Shown: positions 51,144 to 61,769, counted from the stretch's first letter. The stretch is 64,000 bases of DNA from Alviniconcha marisindica (GCA_018857735.1 JABMCL010001219.1:124001-188000); one strand, 5' to 3'. A program made the numbers and translations. The notes: a model not told the origin generated them from the sequence alone.

Positions 51144-51479
51144 CATACAACTGACTTAAGTGTTCTTGATTTTCACCCACAATCTTGCCACACACTTTAT
51201 TCGGGACATTTTTGCTTTTCACATTCAAGCCACCAAACCAGTACAGGCATGATTTTTTTAAAACTGATTCAATACAACTGCTTAATTGTGCCCCCTTTCA
51301 TTTCTAGAATTCGTCTATTACTAACTTACAGTAGCAATAAGACTCTGACATAAGAAAAATCTAACCTAGTATAGCACAGGATTTGTGGGTTAGTTTCCCA
51401 CCAAATATCAACCAGTTCAAGCTCTGGGGTCATTTTTATTACTTTCTTTTGAGCTTTGGATTATTTATGTTTGTAATTA

Positions 51480-52760
51480 CATTAGTCAAGTTTAGGGTCC
51501 AGTACTAATTTCCAGTCTCCTGCAATTACAATGTTTGGGTCTTTCAGGCATTGCAAGTTTTCTTGCAAGGCTTTGAAAAATTGTGACTCATCTTTGTTAG
51601 GTCCATTGGTCAGAATAATTTCTTTATCCATTGTTTTCAGAACCATAATAATAGCATTGCTGCCAGTATCCTTGATAATCTTGTTTACTTTAAAATCAGA
51701 TGTATTATTCCTTAAAATTGCAACTCCACTGGACTGTGAATTATTTTAAGCAAAATAACCTTCATGACCCCGCTCTGATCTAATCTGATGCTCTAGGTTT
51801 AAAATGTGTGTCTTGCAAGAAGTAAATTGTGTAGTTGTTTTTTTTGTCTGAGATACTGAAATATGTCATGACTTTTGAAATTACTCAGGTCCTGGCAGTT
51901 CAGTGACACTATGGCAGTATTATGCATTGTTCCAAGTAACAGGTTGTCTTCTTGCCTTTTCCAGTTGCACAACATTTTTCACCAGAGTGACAAACAGTTG
52001 CTGTTTTGGGCCCTAATTTGTGGAGCTGTATAAAAGTCTTCGTTGAACAACGCTCTTCCATGTCGGTTTTATTTTTGACACCTAACATTTCAAAACTACG
52101 ATTCGTTCAGTTTCTTTCCATTTTCGGTCCTCTCTATCTGTTTTTGTTTTTGTTTTTGTTTTTTTTGTTTGTTTTTCAATGCCCTTTCTGCAGTGTGCAC
52201 AATTTTGCCATCTTTTATCAGGTCTTTGGCTCTTGCTTGTAACTCCTTTTTGCATTCTATCGGTTAGAAGGAACACACACTTATTTTTCTGTCTTTGTTT
52301 TTCAGTTTGTAACATGATTTTAACACTATTTCCTTGTCTTTTATCCTCACAAATCAGAAAATACATGAGCCCTTTCTATCCTGCTGCTGTGAAAGCAGAT
52401 GGCAGTTTGCAAACAGCATGTGATCAGCAGCATCTAGTTCTAAATCTGTGCGGAAAGAGCCCTCACCCTTTTTTCATAAACTCCCTCCAGTTTCAGCCCA
52501 AAAATATGTAGGTTGTATTTTCTTTGGTGAAATTCTGCAGCTATCTGATGATCACTAAGTTGTCTTTAGTTCTCTTTCATTGTTTCTACCATGTCCTTAG
52601 TTTTCATTATCACAAGCTTAAATTGTTCGTTTATGAAACCCATAAAGTCATTGAGTCATTTGCTGATCCCTCCTCTATCTTCTTTGCCCACATAAAACTG
52701 CTAATGGTCTTTGGAGCGCTGTCCAAAGTTTTCTTTGGGCCCATTTTCAACTTATAGGTG
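51480..52760 (-). pseudogene. L1-like LINE relic: end of ORF1 and start of ORF2 endonuclease
   Basis: Reading down from about 52700, heavily broken frames resemble an ORF1 protein (an 'RIERAHVF' block near 52370-52350, then a charged end). After 51830 the ORF2 endonuclease begins: ETHILNLEHQIRSERG-like, then AILRNNTSDFKVNKI, TNGPNKDESQFF, and AGDWKLVLDPKLD (51530-51490). The GDWN-type motif with WK is typical of L1-clade endonucleases. Stops are frequent. The RT is missing, so the 3' part was lost or lies elsewhere. Confidence 0.65.
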
Positions 52761-52791
52761 GATGTCTGGGAGTTTGTTAGCTAGTGGCTCA

Positions 52792-52800
52792 TGCACACAC

Positions 52801-52836
<36 letters not shown>
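52792..52836. repeat. (CA)n microsatellite
   Basis: Short CA run with one interruption; CA-rich sequence continues to 52865. Confidence 0.9.
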
Positions 52837-52839
<3 letters not shown>

Positions 52840-53124
52840 AGCATGCACGCACAACACGCACACAAAAGTGATCTAACAAGACATCAGAAACATGTAAAAC
52901 AATTATTCTGCTAGTACTACCTTACTTCTTTGATAGTGTGTGTGTATGTATGTATGTGTATATGTATGTGTATGGCAGCCAGCGCTGTAAGTACACCACT
53001 TCGGTGGATATTCAAAAACGCGCTATAAAAAGCTGTTCACTCATGTAGAATCATATGCGAGCGCAGTGAGTCAGCTCAAGAGTAGAGAATAACGCTATAT
53101 AAAAGCGATCAATAATAATAATAG

Positions 53125-53431
53125 AGAGCCGGTTTGGCCTAGCGGTAAGGCGGTCGGCTGGTAAGCAGAAGGACCTCGGTTCGATACCACTTTAACTCTC
53201 TCTTCAAAAGTTGTGGTCTGTGGACACTGTCTTGTGACTTTGTCCCTCACAACTAATGAAACATTAAAATGGCTCTCATTGCTGCCCATCTTAATGCCGG
53301 TCATTCTGGTGGTGACAGTGTAGCGATAGGTATATACTCTCCCACTTCCCCCACCTTCATACCCCTTTCCCCTGTCCCTAATAAGCCTTGTGGTTTCTGT
53401 GGACGTTAAGCACCATGTTTACTTACTTACT
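53125..53431 (+). repeat. tRNA-derived SINE, copy 2
   Basis: Box A TGGCCTAGCGG (53135-53145) and box B GGTTCGATACC (53178-53188), the latter a perfect consensus. The body matches the copy at 10541-10915 across its length and ends in an 'actt' repeat (53417-53431). Without the poly-C expansion, this copy gives the better picture of the family's length, about 300 bp. It is preceded by (AAT)n and a 'cgctatataaaagcg' motif. Confidence 0.9.
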
Positions 53432-55089
53432 TATAATAATAATATGTCACAAATACACACACGCTCACGCAGACACACAGGCACACATATTTTCAGGGTC
53501 TGACTCTTGTGAAAACTGAGAATATGATATCCAAGTGCAACTGTGTGGATATCTGCTGCTGGATTGTGGACAGGAATGACATAGAGCAAGCAATGAGCTA
53601 CTTCAATTAGAAAAGGAAAAGGAAATTGATTTTAATGTCCAGTCAACCATGACAGTCATATTGAACAAGATTATGTTCTTTTTTGTTCTTTTTTAATGCT
53701 GCATGCTAAATTGATGTGATATATAATAATAATAACTCTAGTAATCATACAGTGTATACCCCATGAAAACTTTTTCAGTCATTGCTGATGGTATTGTCAG
53801 ATAGATCAGATATTTTATTCTAAATCTGAGATTACAAGTTATGGTTTTATTAATGTTCAAAGTGTGATTAATTCATTTAGATGTAATTTATATACATATT
53901 CATTACATAATCTATACACATATTAATCACATAAAGAAAGAAAAAGCTTTTAAAGAAACTTGCCAAGGTTAAACAAACTAGCCTTCCCAGGCTAAACTTC
54001 TCAGGCACTTGGGGCAGGTTAAAAGAACATGATCCACAGTAAATGTTTTGCAATTGACAGTACTGTTGATTTTATATCAATTTTATAAGGTAGTTTTGGG
54101 GGTCACCATCACTATCACTTATTTCATGAGCTCATTACCGCATTGTGCACTCTTATCCCAAGCTTTATTTCTTTTTAACATCACCAAAATGTCTTTGGTG
54201 TCATGGATAGAACACCTACAAGCTCTCAGTTTTGCAGAAAAAAATACCTGTGGAGTGCAATCATTTTTGTGGAGTTAACTTTTGGTGATGTAGCATTCTA
54301 GAAAGAAGAACGAAATGTAAATCTGTGTGAAAAGGGGTGGACTGTTGGGTTTTACCCCAGTTAATTTTAACTCGTAATGATTGGTGATTTGTTTGGTAAA
54401 AGTAGCCAACAGATGAAAAACATAATGCAACATACAAATCATGACTAAAATAACAAAAATTCATACCAATTTTTGTGTGTGTTTTTCCTTCTAAATCTGA
54501 GAAGGTTAATTCCTTTAATGGCCTCATTGTAGACTGCTGCCTGTCATGTCCCATTCAAATCACAGTCACCCACTTGCCCTGCTTTCCACTAAAGACACAC
54601 ACATCTGGGAACAAACACTACTGTTATTTTGGCAAAAAGACACATAACTTGATGATCACAGCAATAATTTTCTTGCTGTCACAATACACTTTTGCTTTGT
54701 TCTTTAGCAGGAAACACATGGAAAATGTATCTCTCCTCTTTTCAAACTGAATCCAATAATTTCTTCACCACAATACTTTCAAGAGTCTCTAATTCGATTG
54801 AGTATTAGCTTTTGCTACTGTAGTTGCAAATGTTTTATCAGTGAATACTTTGATATTCTGTTTATTCACAGACTCATCAGCAGAATGAATCACACACACT
54901 GCTTCCTTGTGCTCTCAAGTAGACCAATTCTGCTTGTCTTTGCCAAAAAAGTTGCCAGAACTTACCATTGTGTTATTGTGGATCCTAATCTTGATGGCTG
55001 TTTTTTGTTGTTGTTGCTTTTTGCTCTTGGTTGCTTGTGTGTGTGTGTGCGCGCAAGCACGCGTGTGTGTGTGTAATAATTTTTACTAC
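53432..55089. other. Gene-free intronic sequence
   Basis: No supported coding or repeat structure apart from a GT-rich patch near 55037-55075. Confidence 0.4.
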
Positions 55090-55600
55090 CATTTGTGCAG
55101 GATATAAAAGGATATATGGTAACAGGACACTGTTGGTACATATCTGAACAAAGTACAATGGTCAGAGTGTGGTCAACACAAAATCTTCTTGGAATGAAAC
55201 AATAGACCAGCTTCGCTCTCCCACTGATAAGAGAAACTGCATTAGCTGCCAGTGAAATTCTGCTGCAAGTACTTTTCTGTACCGTCACTTCGACATCACA
55301 CTCCAGTCTTTTTTTCTTCTTTTTTTCACGCTCCAGTTTTATCTTTCAGCTTCACTCTGCACATATTGAACACCATGTACTTCCAATCCTCAAGCAAGAA
55401 GCTTTCAAAATTTCCTAAATGTATTTTGAAACCTTTTGGTAAGTGTTCTTTCAGTTTCATCACTCCATCTGTCTGGAATTCACTGCCTGCCAGTCTGTGA
55501 AATCTTCTTACCCTGAATGAATTCAAACCCAGCATAAGACTTTCCTGCCTTTTCACAGACATAGGTGTAATATGACTTGAACTTTTGGTTATGCAGAGGG
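55090..55600 (+). pseudogene. LINE ORF2 C-terminal fragment
   Basis: Plus-strand frames encode KCSFSFITPSVWNSLPASL (to 55500), then, after one stop, LLTLNEFKPSIR. This 'F....P.vWN.LP..lr....l..Fk..l' pattern closes ORF2 in many CR1/RTE/Jockey LINEs. Upstream, a broken frame from about 55190 reads like the preceding segment. Only this end is preserved. Confidence 0.65.
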
Positions 55601-56115
55601 CCCAGCCCTGTTCACCCCCATCCCTCTGGACTTCTGCATCAGCAGTCCATGTGCAGGTAGCCTCTATTTTAGATGTGTGCTCTGTGCTATCTCCATGTAA
55701 CCTTGTGCAGCAAAGTAAAAGAAGCTCATAGAAGTAACAGTCTGTCTTACCTGCATTTATGGTGTGTGTGTTTGCTCTGTACCAACCATCACATCATAAT
55801 ATTCCACTAGGCAGACCATTCTGGTGACTGTAGGTTGTAAGTACATCTAGGTGTATGCATGTGCATAACTAGTGTGTGGTAGCAAAGTGCGATTTTCTTC
55901 TGCTAACAGATTTGTGCTGTATAATAGCTGTTCATTATTATTATGTTTCGGAGCCTGTTTGTATTCCATAGGCACTGGACACAGGAACCTGCTTCAGTTG
56001 CTTGTGGTGACGAGCATGGTGACCTGTTTTATTCTGCCGGCCCATAACTAACAGAAGTGATCCAAACACATTATCCGTTGATTTTTGTTTTTGTGGTGAT
56101 GATTTTTTTTTTTAT

Positions 56116-56547
56116 TGACAGGAGTGTGGTGGTCATGAATGCGTAGCCATATTCTGAATTACTCCAGACTTTAAAGGGAGGACATTTGTTGTGAGTTCTC
56201 AACAGAGACAACTTGATTTTTGTATCCCTGATTCCACAGGAACTTGACAAATCACTTGTGACTATGAGCTGGATGATGTATTTTGTTCTGCAGGCCAGCA
56301 TGGAAAACTACATTAGTCAAAACTAAAGTGGGGAAAGAATTTCAGGAAAAATGAAGGCGATTGGACCAGGAAGGTCGAAATTCAGACAAAGAATAATAAT
56401 TGCATGGCTATATTTTAGTATAATCCAGTCTTTAAAATGATAATATTTGTCAGCTTTGGGATCCCAGCAGAGGAGACCATAATTTCTGTATGCAGTACCC
56501 CAATGCTGGTTTTCAGGGGTGTAGTGGTGGTGAACAGAAACTCAAAT
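56116..56547. repeat. Old serial duplications related to the exon 5 splice region
   Basis: An acceptor-like 'ttgacagg' plus 'agtgtggtggtcatg' at 56116-56140 and 'ttttcaggggtgtagtggtgg' at 56511-56531 resemble the start of exon 5 (gacag, then GGGTGTGGTGATGGTG). The stretches after 56150 and 56410 ('gccatattctgaattactcc', 'ggctatattttagtataatcc') are also related to each other over about 100 bp, with a period of roughly 265 bp. Stops follow soon in any exon-like reading. They look like decayed copies of the intron-exon boundary. Confidence 0.45.
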
Positions 56548-56771
56548 GGAAACTGAGTTGTGGTGAAAGGGGCATGGTGATGATGAATATAAACTTACAT
56601 GGAAGTTAAGCTGTACTGAAATGTGTTTTGTTGACAGGGGTGTGGTGATGGTGGGTCCAGGAAACTGAGTTGTGGTGAAAGGGGCATGGTGATGATGAAT
56701 ATAAACTTACATGGAAGTTAAGCTGTACTGAAATGTGTTTTGTTGACAGGGGTGTGGTGATGGTGGGTCCA
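56548..56771 (+). repeat. Exact 112-bp tandem duplication spanning the exon 5 acceptor
   Basis: 56548-56659 and 56660-56771 are identical base for base. Each contains the intron end, the acceptor 'tgttgacag' and the first 22 bases of exon 5. The second copy runs on into the real exon. Use of the first acceptor (exon start 56638) would read GVVMVGPGN and then stop at TGA, and 112 is not a multiple of 3, so only the downstream acceptor gives a working protein. Confidence 0.95.
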
Positions 56772-56867
56772 GGGTTTGCCATCAACTCAGACTACTTCCG
56801 GGAGATTGGCATGTATGATGAGGGGATGGAGATTTGGGGCGGCGAGAACCTTGAGCTGGCATGGCGG
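56750..56867 (+). CDS. GALNT: Polypeptide GalNAc-transferase, visible exon 5 (WGGENLE)
   Basis: This 118-nt exon has acceptor gttgacag at 56749 and donor GTAAGT at 56868. Its first G completes the Pro codon of exon 4, and the exon ends in phase 0. It encodes [16 protein letters not shown], then [12 protein letters not shown], then [18 protein letters not shown] (W at 56835) is the Gal/GalNAc-transferase motif that contacts the acceptor-side donor sugar and is diagnostic for GT27. The family's usual MAGGLF is MVGPGF here. The next expected residues (W-x-C-G-G) and the lectin domain are not found before the window ends. Confidence 0.95.
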
Positions 56868-57551
56868 GTAAGTTGGAGCTGGACATGGGGGTGGGGCAGC
56901 ACCCTGCCTGTTGGCAAGTACCAGTACAATTTATAGATTTACAGGGCAAAACATTTCTTTGTGCCAACCATATGGCCCGGCAGTGATATGACCTCTCATT
57001 ATGCCATGAGTACGATCTGACAGTAAAATGATCAATTTTTGTGCCAACAGTATGACCTGGCAGTGGCAAGATTCTCATTGTACCAGCAGCATGACCTGAT
57101 GGTGACAAAGAAACAAAAATCAAAACTGAACTAATTATCTGTTTATTTTGTTGTTGTTTTGTTTGTTTCTTCTTTGTTTTTTCTGTTTAGATTAAAAATG
57201 GGCGTAATCCATATGACCCTGTATCAGTATGTTCAGTGTGTTTGGAATGAATGAATTGGGCCTGCATGCACACATCATCCACCTTGTGTCAGAGGCATGT
57301 ATCTAACACAGTAGCTAGCTGTAGTACGAAAATTTTGAAAGATGTAAGTATCACCGTTTGTTTCTTTACAAAGATTGGTAGTAGCACCTCCCCCCCCCCC
57401 CCCCCCCGGTCATTTCATACTTCTTTTTGTGTATGTGTGTCCCTCCCCACATATAGTCTATACATCTGTCAGCTGCCAGTAAAAACACCAACTTGAAACG
57501 TAATCTTAGCTCTATTTAGTTGTATTGGAAAACACTGTGAGTCACATTCAT
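56868..57551. other. Intron after exon 5
   Basis: Repeats of 'gtgccaaccatatggcc', 'cagtgatatgacctctcatt' and similar blocks occur at 56972-57105 (three degenerate units of about 45 bp). A C-run of about 17 bases lies at 57391-57408. No exon is seen. Confidence 0.5.
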
Positions 57552-57720
57552 TGTGTTGAGATTGTAATACTGACAGCCATGTGCCTATAGCCATGTATGA
57601 ATAAATTAAAAAGGCTTGGTGCCTTTGCCTGTCCCCACTATGGAATCTGGACATTTCTTGATGTGTGTTGTATGATTGTGTAAAATACTTTAACTACACT
57701 CGGTGAGCAACATCCAAACA
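57552..57720 (+). repeat. 5' LTR
   Basis: 169 bp, begins TGTGTTGAG and ends CCAAACA (TG...CA). It pairs with 61599-61769. Contains an AATAAA at about 57600. Short LTRs of this size are common in invertebrate Gypsy elements. Confidence 0.9.
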
Positions 57721-57738
57721 TGGTGCCAGAAGTGAAAG
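57721..57738 (+). other. Primer-binding site
   Basis: TGGTGCCAGAAGTGAAAG directly follows the LTR. The TGG start is what is expected for a match to the CCA 3' end of a tRNA primer. I did not identify the tRNA. Confidence 0.7.
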
Positions 57739-57776
57739 TTGTCAGCTGTTTGTAAGTACTGTTTTCTTCTCCAATC

Positions 57777-58333
57777 ATGCCATCATTCAAGCCTCCTCAG
57801 CAGTTTAACTTTTGGGAGCCCCAGGGCTGGCCTGAATGGAGCCCACAAATCCAGGTTTCCAGACAGCTAGTGAACTGACAGACAAAAGTGGAGAGGTGCA
57901 GGTCAGCAGCTTGATCTACAGCATGGTCCCAGAAGCAGAAAAGATTTTCTCTCAGTTTGGTTTGGCCGATGCAGAGGCAAATGACTTTAATACAGTGCTA
58001 GGCATGTTCAGTGATTACTTTGAGCCAAAACGAAATGTCATTCATGAAAGAGCTACCTTTCACAAAAGAAACCAGAAAGAAGGGGAAAGTGTAGAAGAAT
58101 ACATCAGACATATGTATGAGCTTTCAGAGCATGCAGACTTTGCAGACAGAGAAAGTACAATTCGTGACAGACTTGTCTTAGGCCTGCTTGACCAAGAACT
58201 GTCTGAAAAGTTACAGTTAGAAAGTGAGCTGACCCTTCCCAAGGCAACCCAGCTCACTAGACAAAGCCAGCTTGTGAAGCTTCAGATAAGGGAACAAAGG
58301 GGTCTGGCACATTCCTCTCAGTTGATGCAGTAA
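57777..58333 (+). pseudogene. Gag of the Ty3/Gypsy element
   Basis: The likely start is ATG 57777 (MPSFKPPQQFNF). A frameshift near 57835 joins the main frame, 57836-58333: FQTASELTDKSGEVQVSSLIYSMVP, split here by nothing further, then AEKIFSQFGL, NVIHERATFHKRNQ, EGESVEEYIRHMYELSEH and IRDRLVLGLLDQELSEKLQ. This is the usual gag capsid pattern ('E.v..f...l..la....f', 'iRdrlv.Gi.d..l...L'). A TAA ends it at 58331. A single zinc knuckle (C-x2-C-x4-H-x6-C, about 58520-58567) follows in another frame. Confidence 0.85.
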
Positions 58334-58590
58334 GGGGAGGGGGTAGTGCTCATCCCAAGAGACAATATCATGCACACAGCAGCACCAGCAGCAGGAGAGG
58401 TCAGGGCAGAGGTCAGAAGCTGCAGAGCAAGCAGAGTACAGGCACCAGAAATAGCATACAGAACTGTTACTTCTGTGCAGCTTCTCATCTTAGACGCCTG
58501 TATCCAGCTTATGGAAAAGTTTGTAAAGCTTGCAACAAGCCAAATCATTTCGCCAGATCCAGAGCTTGCAACAAGAAAGCAGTCAGTGAA

Positions 58591-59271
58591 TTGCAAGCAG
58601 AACAGAATGAAGAATATCACCTTCCCTCAGTGACAAACTCTAGCAGTGAAGCTCCATGGCAAGTGTCTGTCAAGCTAATTGGGACAGATCACCCGACAAG
58701 CTTCAAGATAGACACAGGAGCAGATGTGTCCATCATGTCTTTGCAGACCTACAGCAACATGTCACCAAAGCCTCCTCTACAGAAAGCAGCTGCAGTATTG
58801 CTTAGTCCAGGTGGAACACTAGACTGCAGGGGCAAAATTGAAGTGACAGCCAGATTTAAGGGGGTAGATTACCCACTTCAGATCTATGTCGTGAGCTCAG
58901 TAACTGAGTGTTTCCACAACAGAGAGGCAGCAGCAAGAATGAGGCTCATCCACCGTGTTGACACTGTTAAGAAACCAGAAAATACCATTTTCAGTGAGTT
59001 GGATGAAAATCATGTCAAATGTGCACCTGTGAAAATCAGACTCAAAGATGACAGCCAACCATACAGCCTGCAGACAGCAAGAAGAGTGCCAATTCCTCTT
59101 TTACAGAAAGTGAAAGATGAACTCCTAAAGATGGAAGAAACTGGCATCATACAACAGATACAAGAGCCTACAGACTGGTGTGCAGGTATTGTGATAGTGC
59201 CAAAGAAAGAGGGTGGGGTGCGGATCTGCACTGACTACAAAAAGCTGAACGCTGCAATCAAGCCTTACTGA
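58591..59271 (+). pseudogene. Pol: protease and RT N-terminal region
   Basis: The open frame contains the retropepsin motif DTGADVS (about 58711-58731), a linker with YPLQIYVVS, then the RT start: RVPIPLLQKVKDELLKMEE, GIIQQIQEPTDW, VIVPKKEGGVRICTDYKKLN. It stops at TGA 59269-59271, where complete relatives continue into the palm domain. The fold order PR-RT is standard for Ty3/Gypsy. Confidence 0.9.
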
Positions 59272-60300
59272 CAGTTGAAGACATCCTTCACAAACTGAAG
59301 GGATCCACCATCTGTACGAAGTTGGATGCCACGAGTGGATTTTGGCAAATTCCACTGGACAATGAATCTGCCAAACTCACTACATTCATTTGGCTGATAC
59401 TTCTACCGCAGATTGCCACAGGGCATTAGGTCTGCGCCATAAATTTTCCAGCACTGTGGAAGAGATCATTGCAGGAGAGGAGCATGCTGTGTGTTTCTTC
59501 GATGACATTCTGGTGTTCAGTGAAAATGAAGAAGTTCATGAAAAGCACTTGAAGAATATACCATGACAAAATTGAACAAATTCATCAAGCTAAACAAAGA
59601 AAAGTGTGCAGTTTCATCAGCAGGAGATTGACTTTTGGGGCTTTGTCATCAACAAAGATGGCGTGAAAGCAGACCCAAGGAAAACTGAGGCAATCATCGA
59701 AATGCCTGATCCCACAGACATTGCCAAGTTGCTCCATTTTTTCGGTATGGTCAACTACCTAGGTCACTACCTTCAGAATCTGTCTTCAGTTCTCCAGCCA
59801 GTCACAGAACTCCTAGAGAAGGACAGAGCGTGGATGTGGGGGCCACCTCAGATCAGTGCTGTCGCCAAAATCAGAGATGTTGATTTCTGCTCCAACACTC
59901 GCTTACTTCGATCCAGAAAAAGCTACAACAGTGAGTGCAGACACAAGCAGCTATGGGCTTGATGCAGTTCTTTTGCAAGAGCACCCAGGTGGACTCTGTC
60001 CTGTTGCCTTTGCTTCAGAACTCTCACAAAGAACATAGGAAAGTACACCCAAACTGAAAAAGAATGCTGGGCATGGGAGAAATTTGATTGCTACTTCATT
60101 GGACTCAACATGTTTTCTGTTGTGACAGACCACAAGCCACTTGTTCCTCTGATAAACACCAAAGACTTATCAGAAACACCACTCCGTTGCCAGAGAATGT
60201 TTATGCATCTCATGCACTTTAGCATCAAAGCCAAGCATATCCCAGGAAAGGTCATGTTAGTGGCTGATACCCTGTCTCGCAGTACTGTATCCACAATTGA
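59272..60300 (+). pseudogene. Pol: RT palm and RNase H, frameshifted
   Basis: After the stop, broken frames continue: RT palm with FFDDILVFSENEE (the FFDD pair at 59495-59506 stands for the YxDD site), GFVINKDGVKADPRK (59640-59690), the connection region, then RNase H with SADTSSYGLDAVLLQ (59930-59980), KYTQTEKECWAWEKF, VVTDHKPLVPLINTKD, and HIPGKVMLVADTLSRS (60236-60285). At least three frameshifts are needed. The integrase that should follow is absent. Confidence 0.85.
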
Positions 60301-60539
60301 AAGCAATCCCATGTGGAAATTCAAGCCCATGTCAGCGACATCAGTCATCATGGCAAGTGTCAGATGCAGGACTGGCCAAGATCAGAGAAGAGACTTTGAA
60401 GTCCTTCTTGGTACAGACACCTGCAAGGTCAACTGCGTTAGGACTGACAACATCTGAAACGGATCCATCCATCTGCGTGCAATCCAGACAACCTCTGTCA
60501 CCAGAAGTCAGGAGCAGTCTTAATTCTCTCCAGACCACA

Positions 60540-60800
60540 CAGTGAGGCAGGAAGCCTTACCCAACTGCATCTGCTGACCAGCAGCCTGGTGTATACCTGG
60601 CTGGGCAGCCTGAGACACCAGTGGCAGGCCGACTACCATCATCGCCACTGTCTCCAGGGAACACTTCATTTTCATCAACGCAGCCTACACACAAGACTAC
60701 TCCAGTGCTGGCACAGTCTTCAGTGTCTACAGCCACACCCGTTCGCACCAGATATGGCCACATCATCAATAAGCCTGTCAGATATCGGTGATTTTGTGTG
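60540..60800 (+). pseudogene. Pol C-terminal tail
   Basis: A Pro/Ser/Thr-rich stretch ends with TPVRTRYGHIINKPVRY (about 60735-60788). The 'RTRYGR.I.KP.RY' ending is the usual C-terminus of pol in this Gypsy lineage. It shows that the deletion removed the integrase core but kept the end of the polyprotein. Confidence 0.75.
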
Positions 60801-61065
60801 CAGCGTTGTGCCATGAGAGCACAAGTGTGTAGTTTTCCATTGTGCCACGAGAGCACAGTTGTGTAGTTTAGCTGTGCCATGAGAGCACACTTGTGTAGAG
60901 TCTATTAGATTGTGCTTTGAGCACAGTTGTATGTGTGTGTAGTTTAGAGTGTGTCTAGTGCATCTTACAATATGTCTATATATATATATATCACTTGTGT
61001 AGAGTTGATTGTGCCCTGAGCACACCAGTGTTTATTGAGTGCCATGAGTGCACTAGTGTTTATCC
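60800..61065 (+). repeat. Array of small hairpins in the element's 3' UTR
   Basis: About seven imperfect repeats of TGTGCCATGAGAGCACA-like sequence, each able to form a short stem-loop (tgtgc...gcaca), are separated by 'gttgtgtagttta'-like spacers of about 20-45 bp. A (TA)n patch lies at 60978-60990. They lie between the end of pol and the polypurine tract. Confidence 0.75.
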
Positions 61066-61476
61066 TGTGTGTCTATTACAATAGTACTAGTAGCCTCCTA
61101 CATGATTCATACCACTCTGGATTTCACATCAAGAGTATCTTCTTTGGAGTATACCAACACCTGGCTTATCTTTCTTGTGTTGATGAGTTGTAACAAATTC
61201 TGGATTAAAGTCATTGCCAGTTTGGTGAGTACATTTAGCTTTGGGTTTATGACTACGAAGAAACTCCATCCTGAAATGAAATTGTGTGGACATGGTATAT
61301 ATACTGTGCTAATGGAAAGATACAGTCCTGATTCATGTTCATTACCATCATGTGCCACACTGACCAACCAACATTTTGTTATATCAAAAACGTATATACT
61401 GAGATGAAAGTAAACATCAACGTGTCCAATTAAATAATACATTGAAACTGGTGAATCATGTAGATTATAATAGTTT

Positions 61477-61624
61477 TAGTATTCATGTTAGTTAACTAGA
61501 TCATTAACTGCAAAAAGGGGGAGATGTGTTGAGATTGTAATACTGAATGCTAGTATTCATGTGAGTTAACTAGATCGTTAACTGCAAAAAGGGGGAGATG
61601 TGTTGAGATTGTAATACTGAATGC
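61477..61624 (+). repeat. 74-bp tandem duplication of polypurine tract and LTR start
   Basis: 61477-61550 and 61551-61624 are near-identical. Each includes 'tagtattcatgt', 'aactgcaaaaagggggaga' (the polypurine tract) and the first 26 or so bases of the LTR. The second copy leads into the full 3' LTR. Confidence 0.85.
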
Positions 61625-61769
61625 CATGTGCCTATGGCCATGCTGATGAGGTATTAATAAATTAAGAAGACTTTGGGGCCTTTGCTGTTTCCCCACTGTG
61701 GAGTCTGGACATTTCTTGATGTGTGCTGTATGATTGTGTGAAATACATTTCGCAAGCAACATCCAAACA
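61599..61769 (+). repeat. 3' LTR
   Basis: Begins TGTGTTGAG after the polypurine tract and ends CCAAACA. It aligns end to end with 57552-57720 with several indels. Confidence 0.9.

Larger units (their letters stand above)
57552..61769 (+). mobile_element. Ty3/Gypsy LTR retrotransposon, 4.2 kb, lacking integrase
   Basis: The order is 5' LTR, primer-binding site, gag, protease, RT, RNase H, C-terminal tail, 3' repeats, polypurine tract, 3' LTR. The flanks share TCAT (57548-57551 and 61771-61774), a plausible 4-5 bp target duplication. The two LTRs differ by many substitutions and several indels, so the insertion is old. Between RNase H (ending about 60290) and the tail (from 60540) there is no integrase, so more than 1 kb has been deleted compared with complete relatives. 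Frameshifts and stops in gag and RT confirm that it is not functional. Confidence 0.9.

Noticed and set aside
56638..56659. Upstream copy of the exon 5 start as the real acceptor
   Set aside because: The reading frame meets TGA just after the duplicated 22 bases, while the downstream acceptor continues into WGGENLE.
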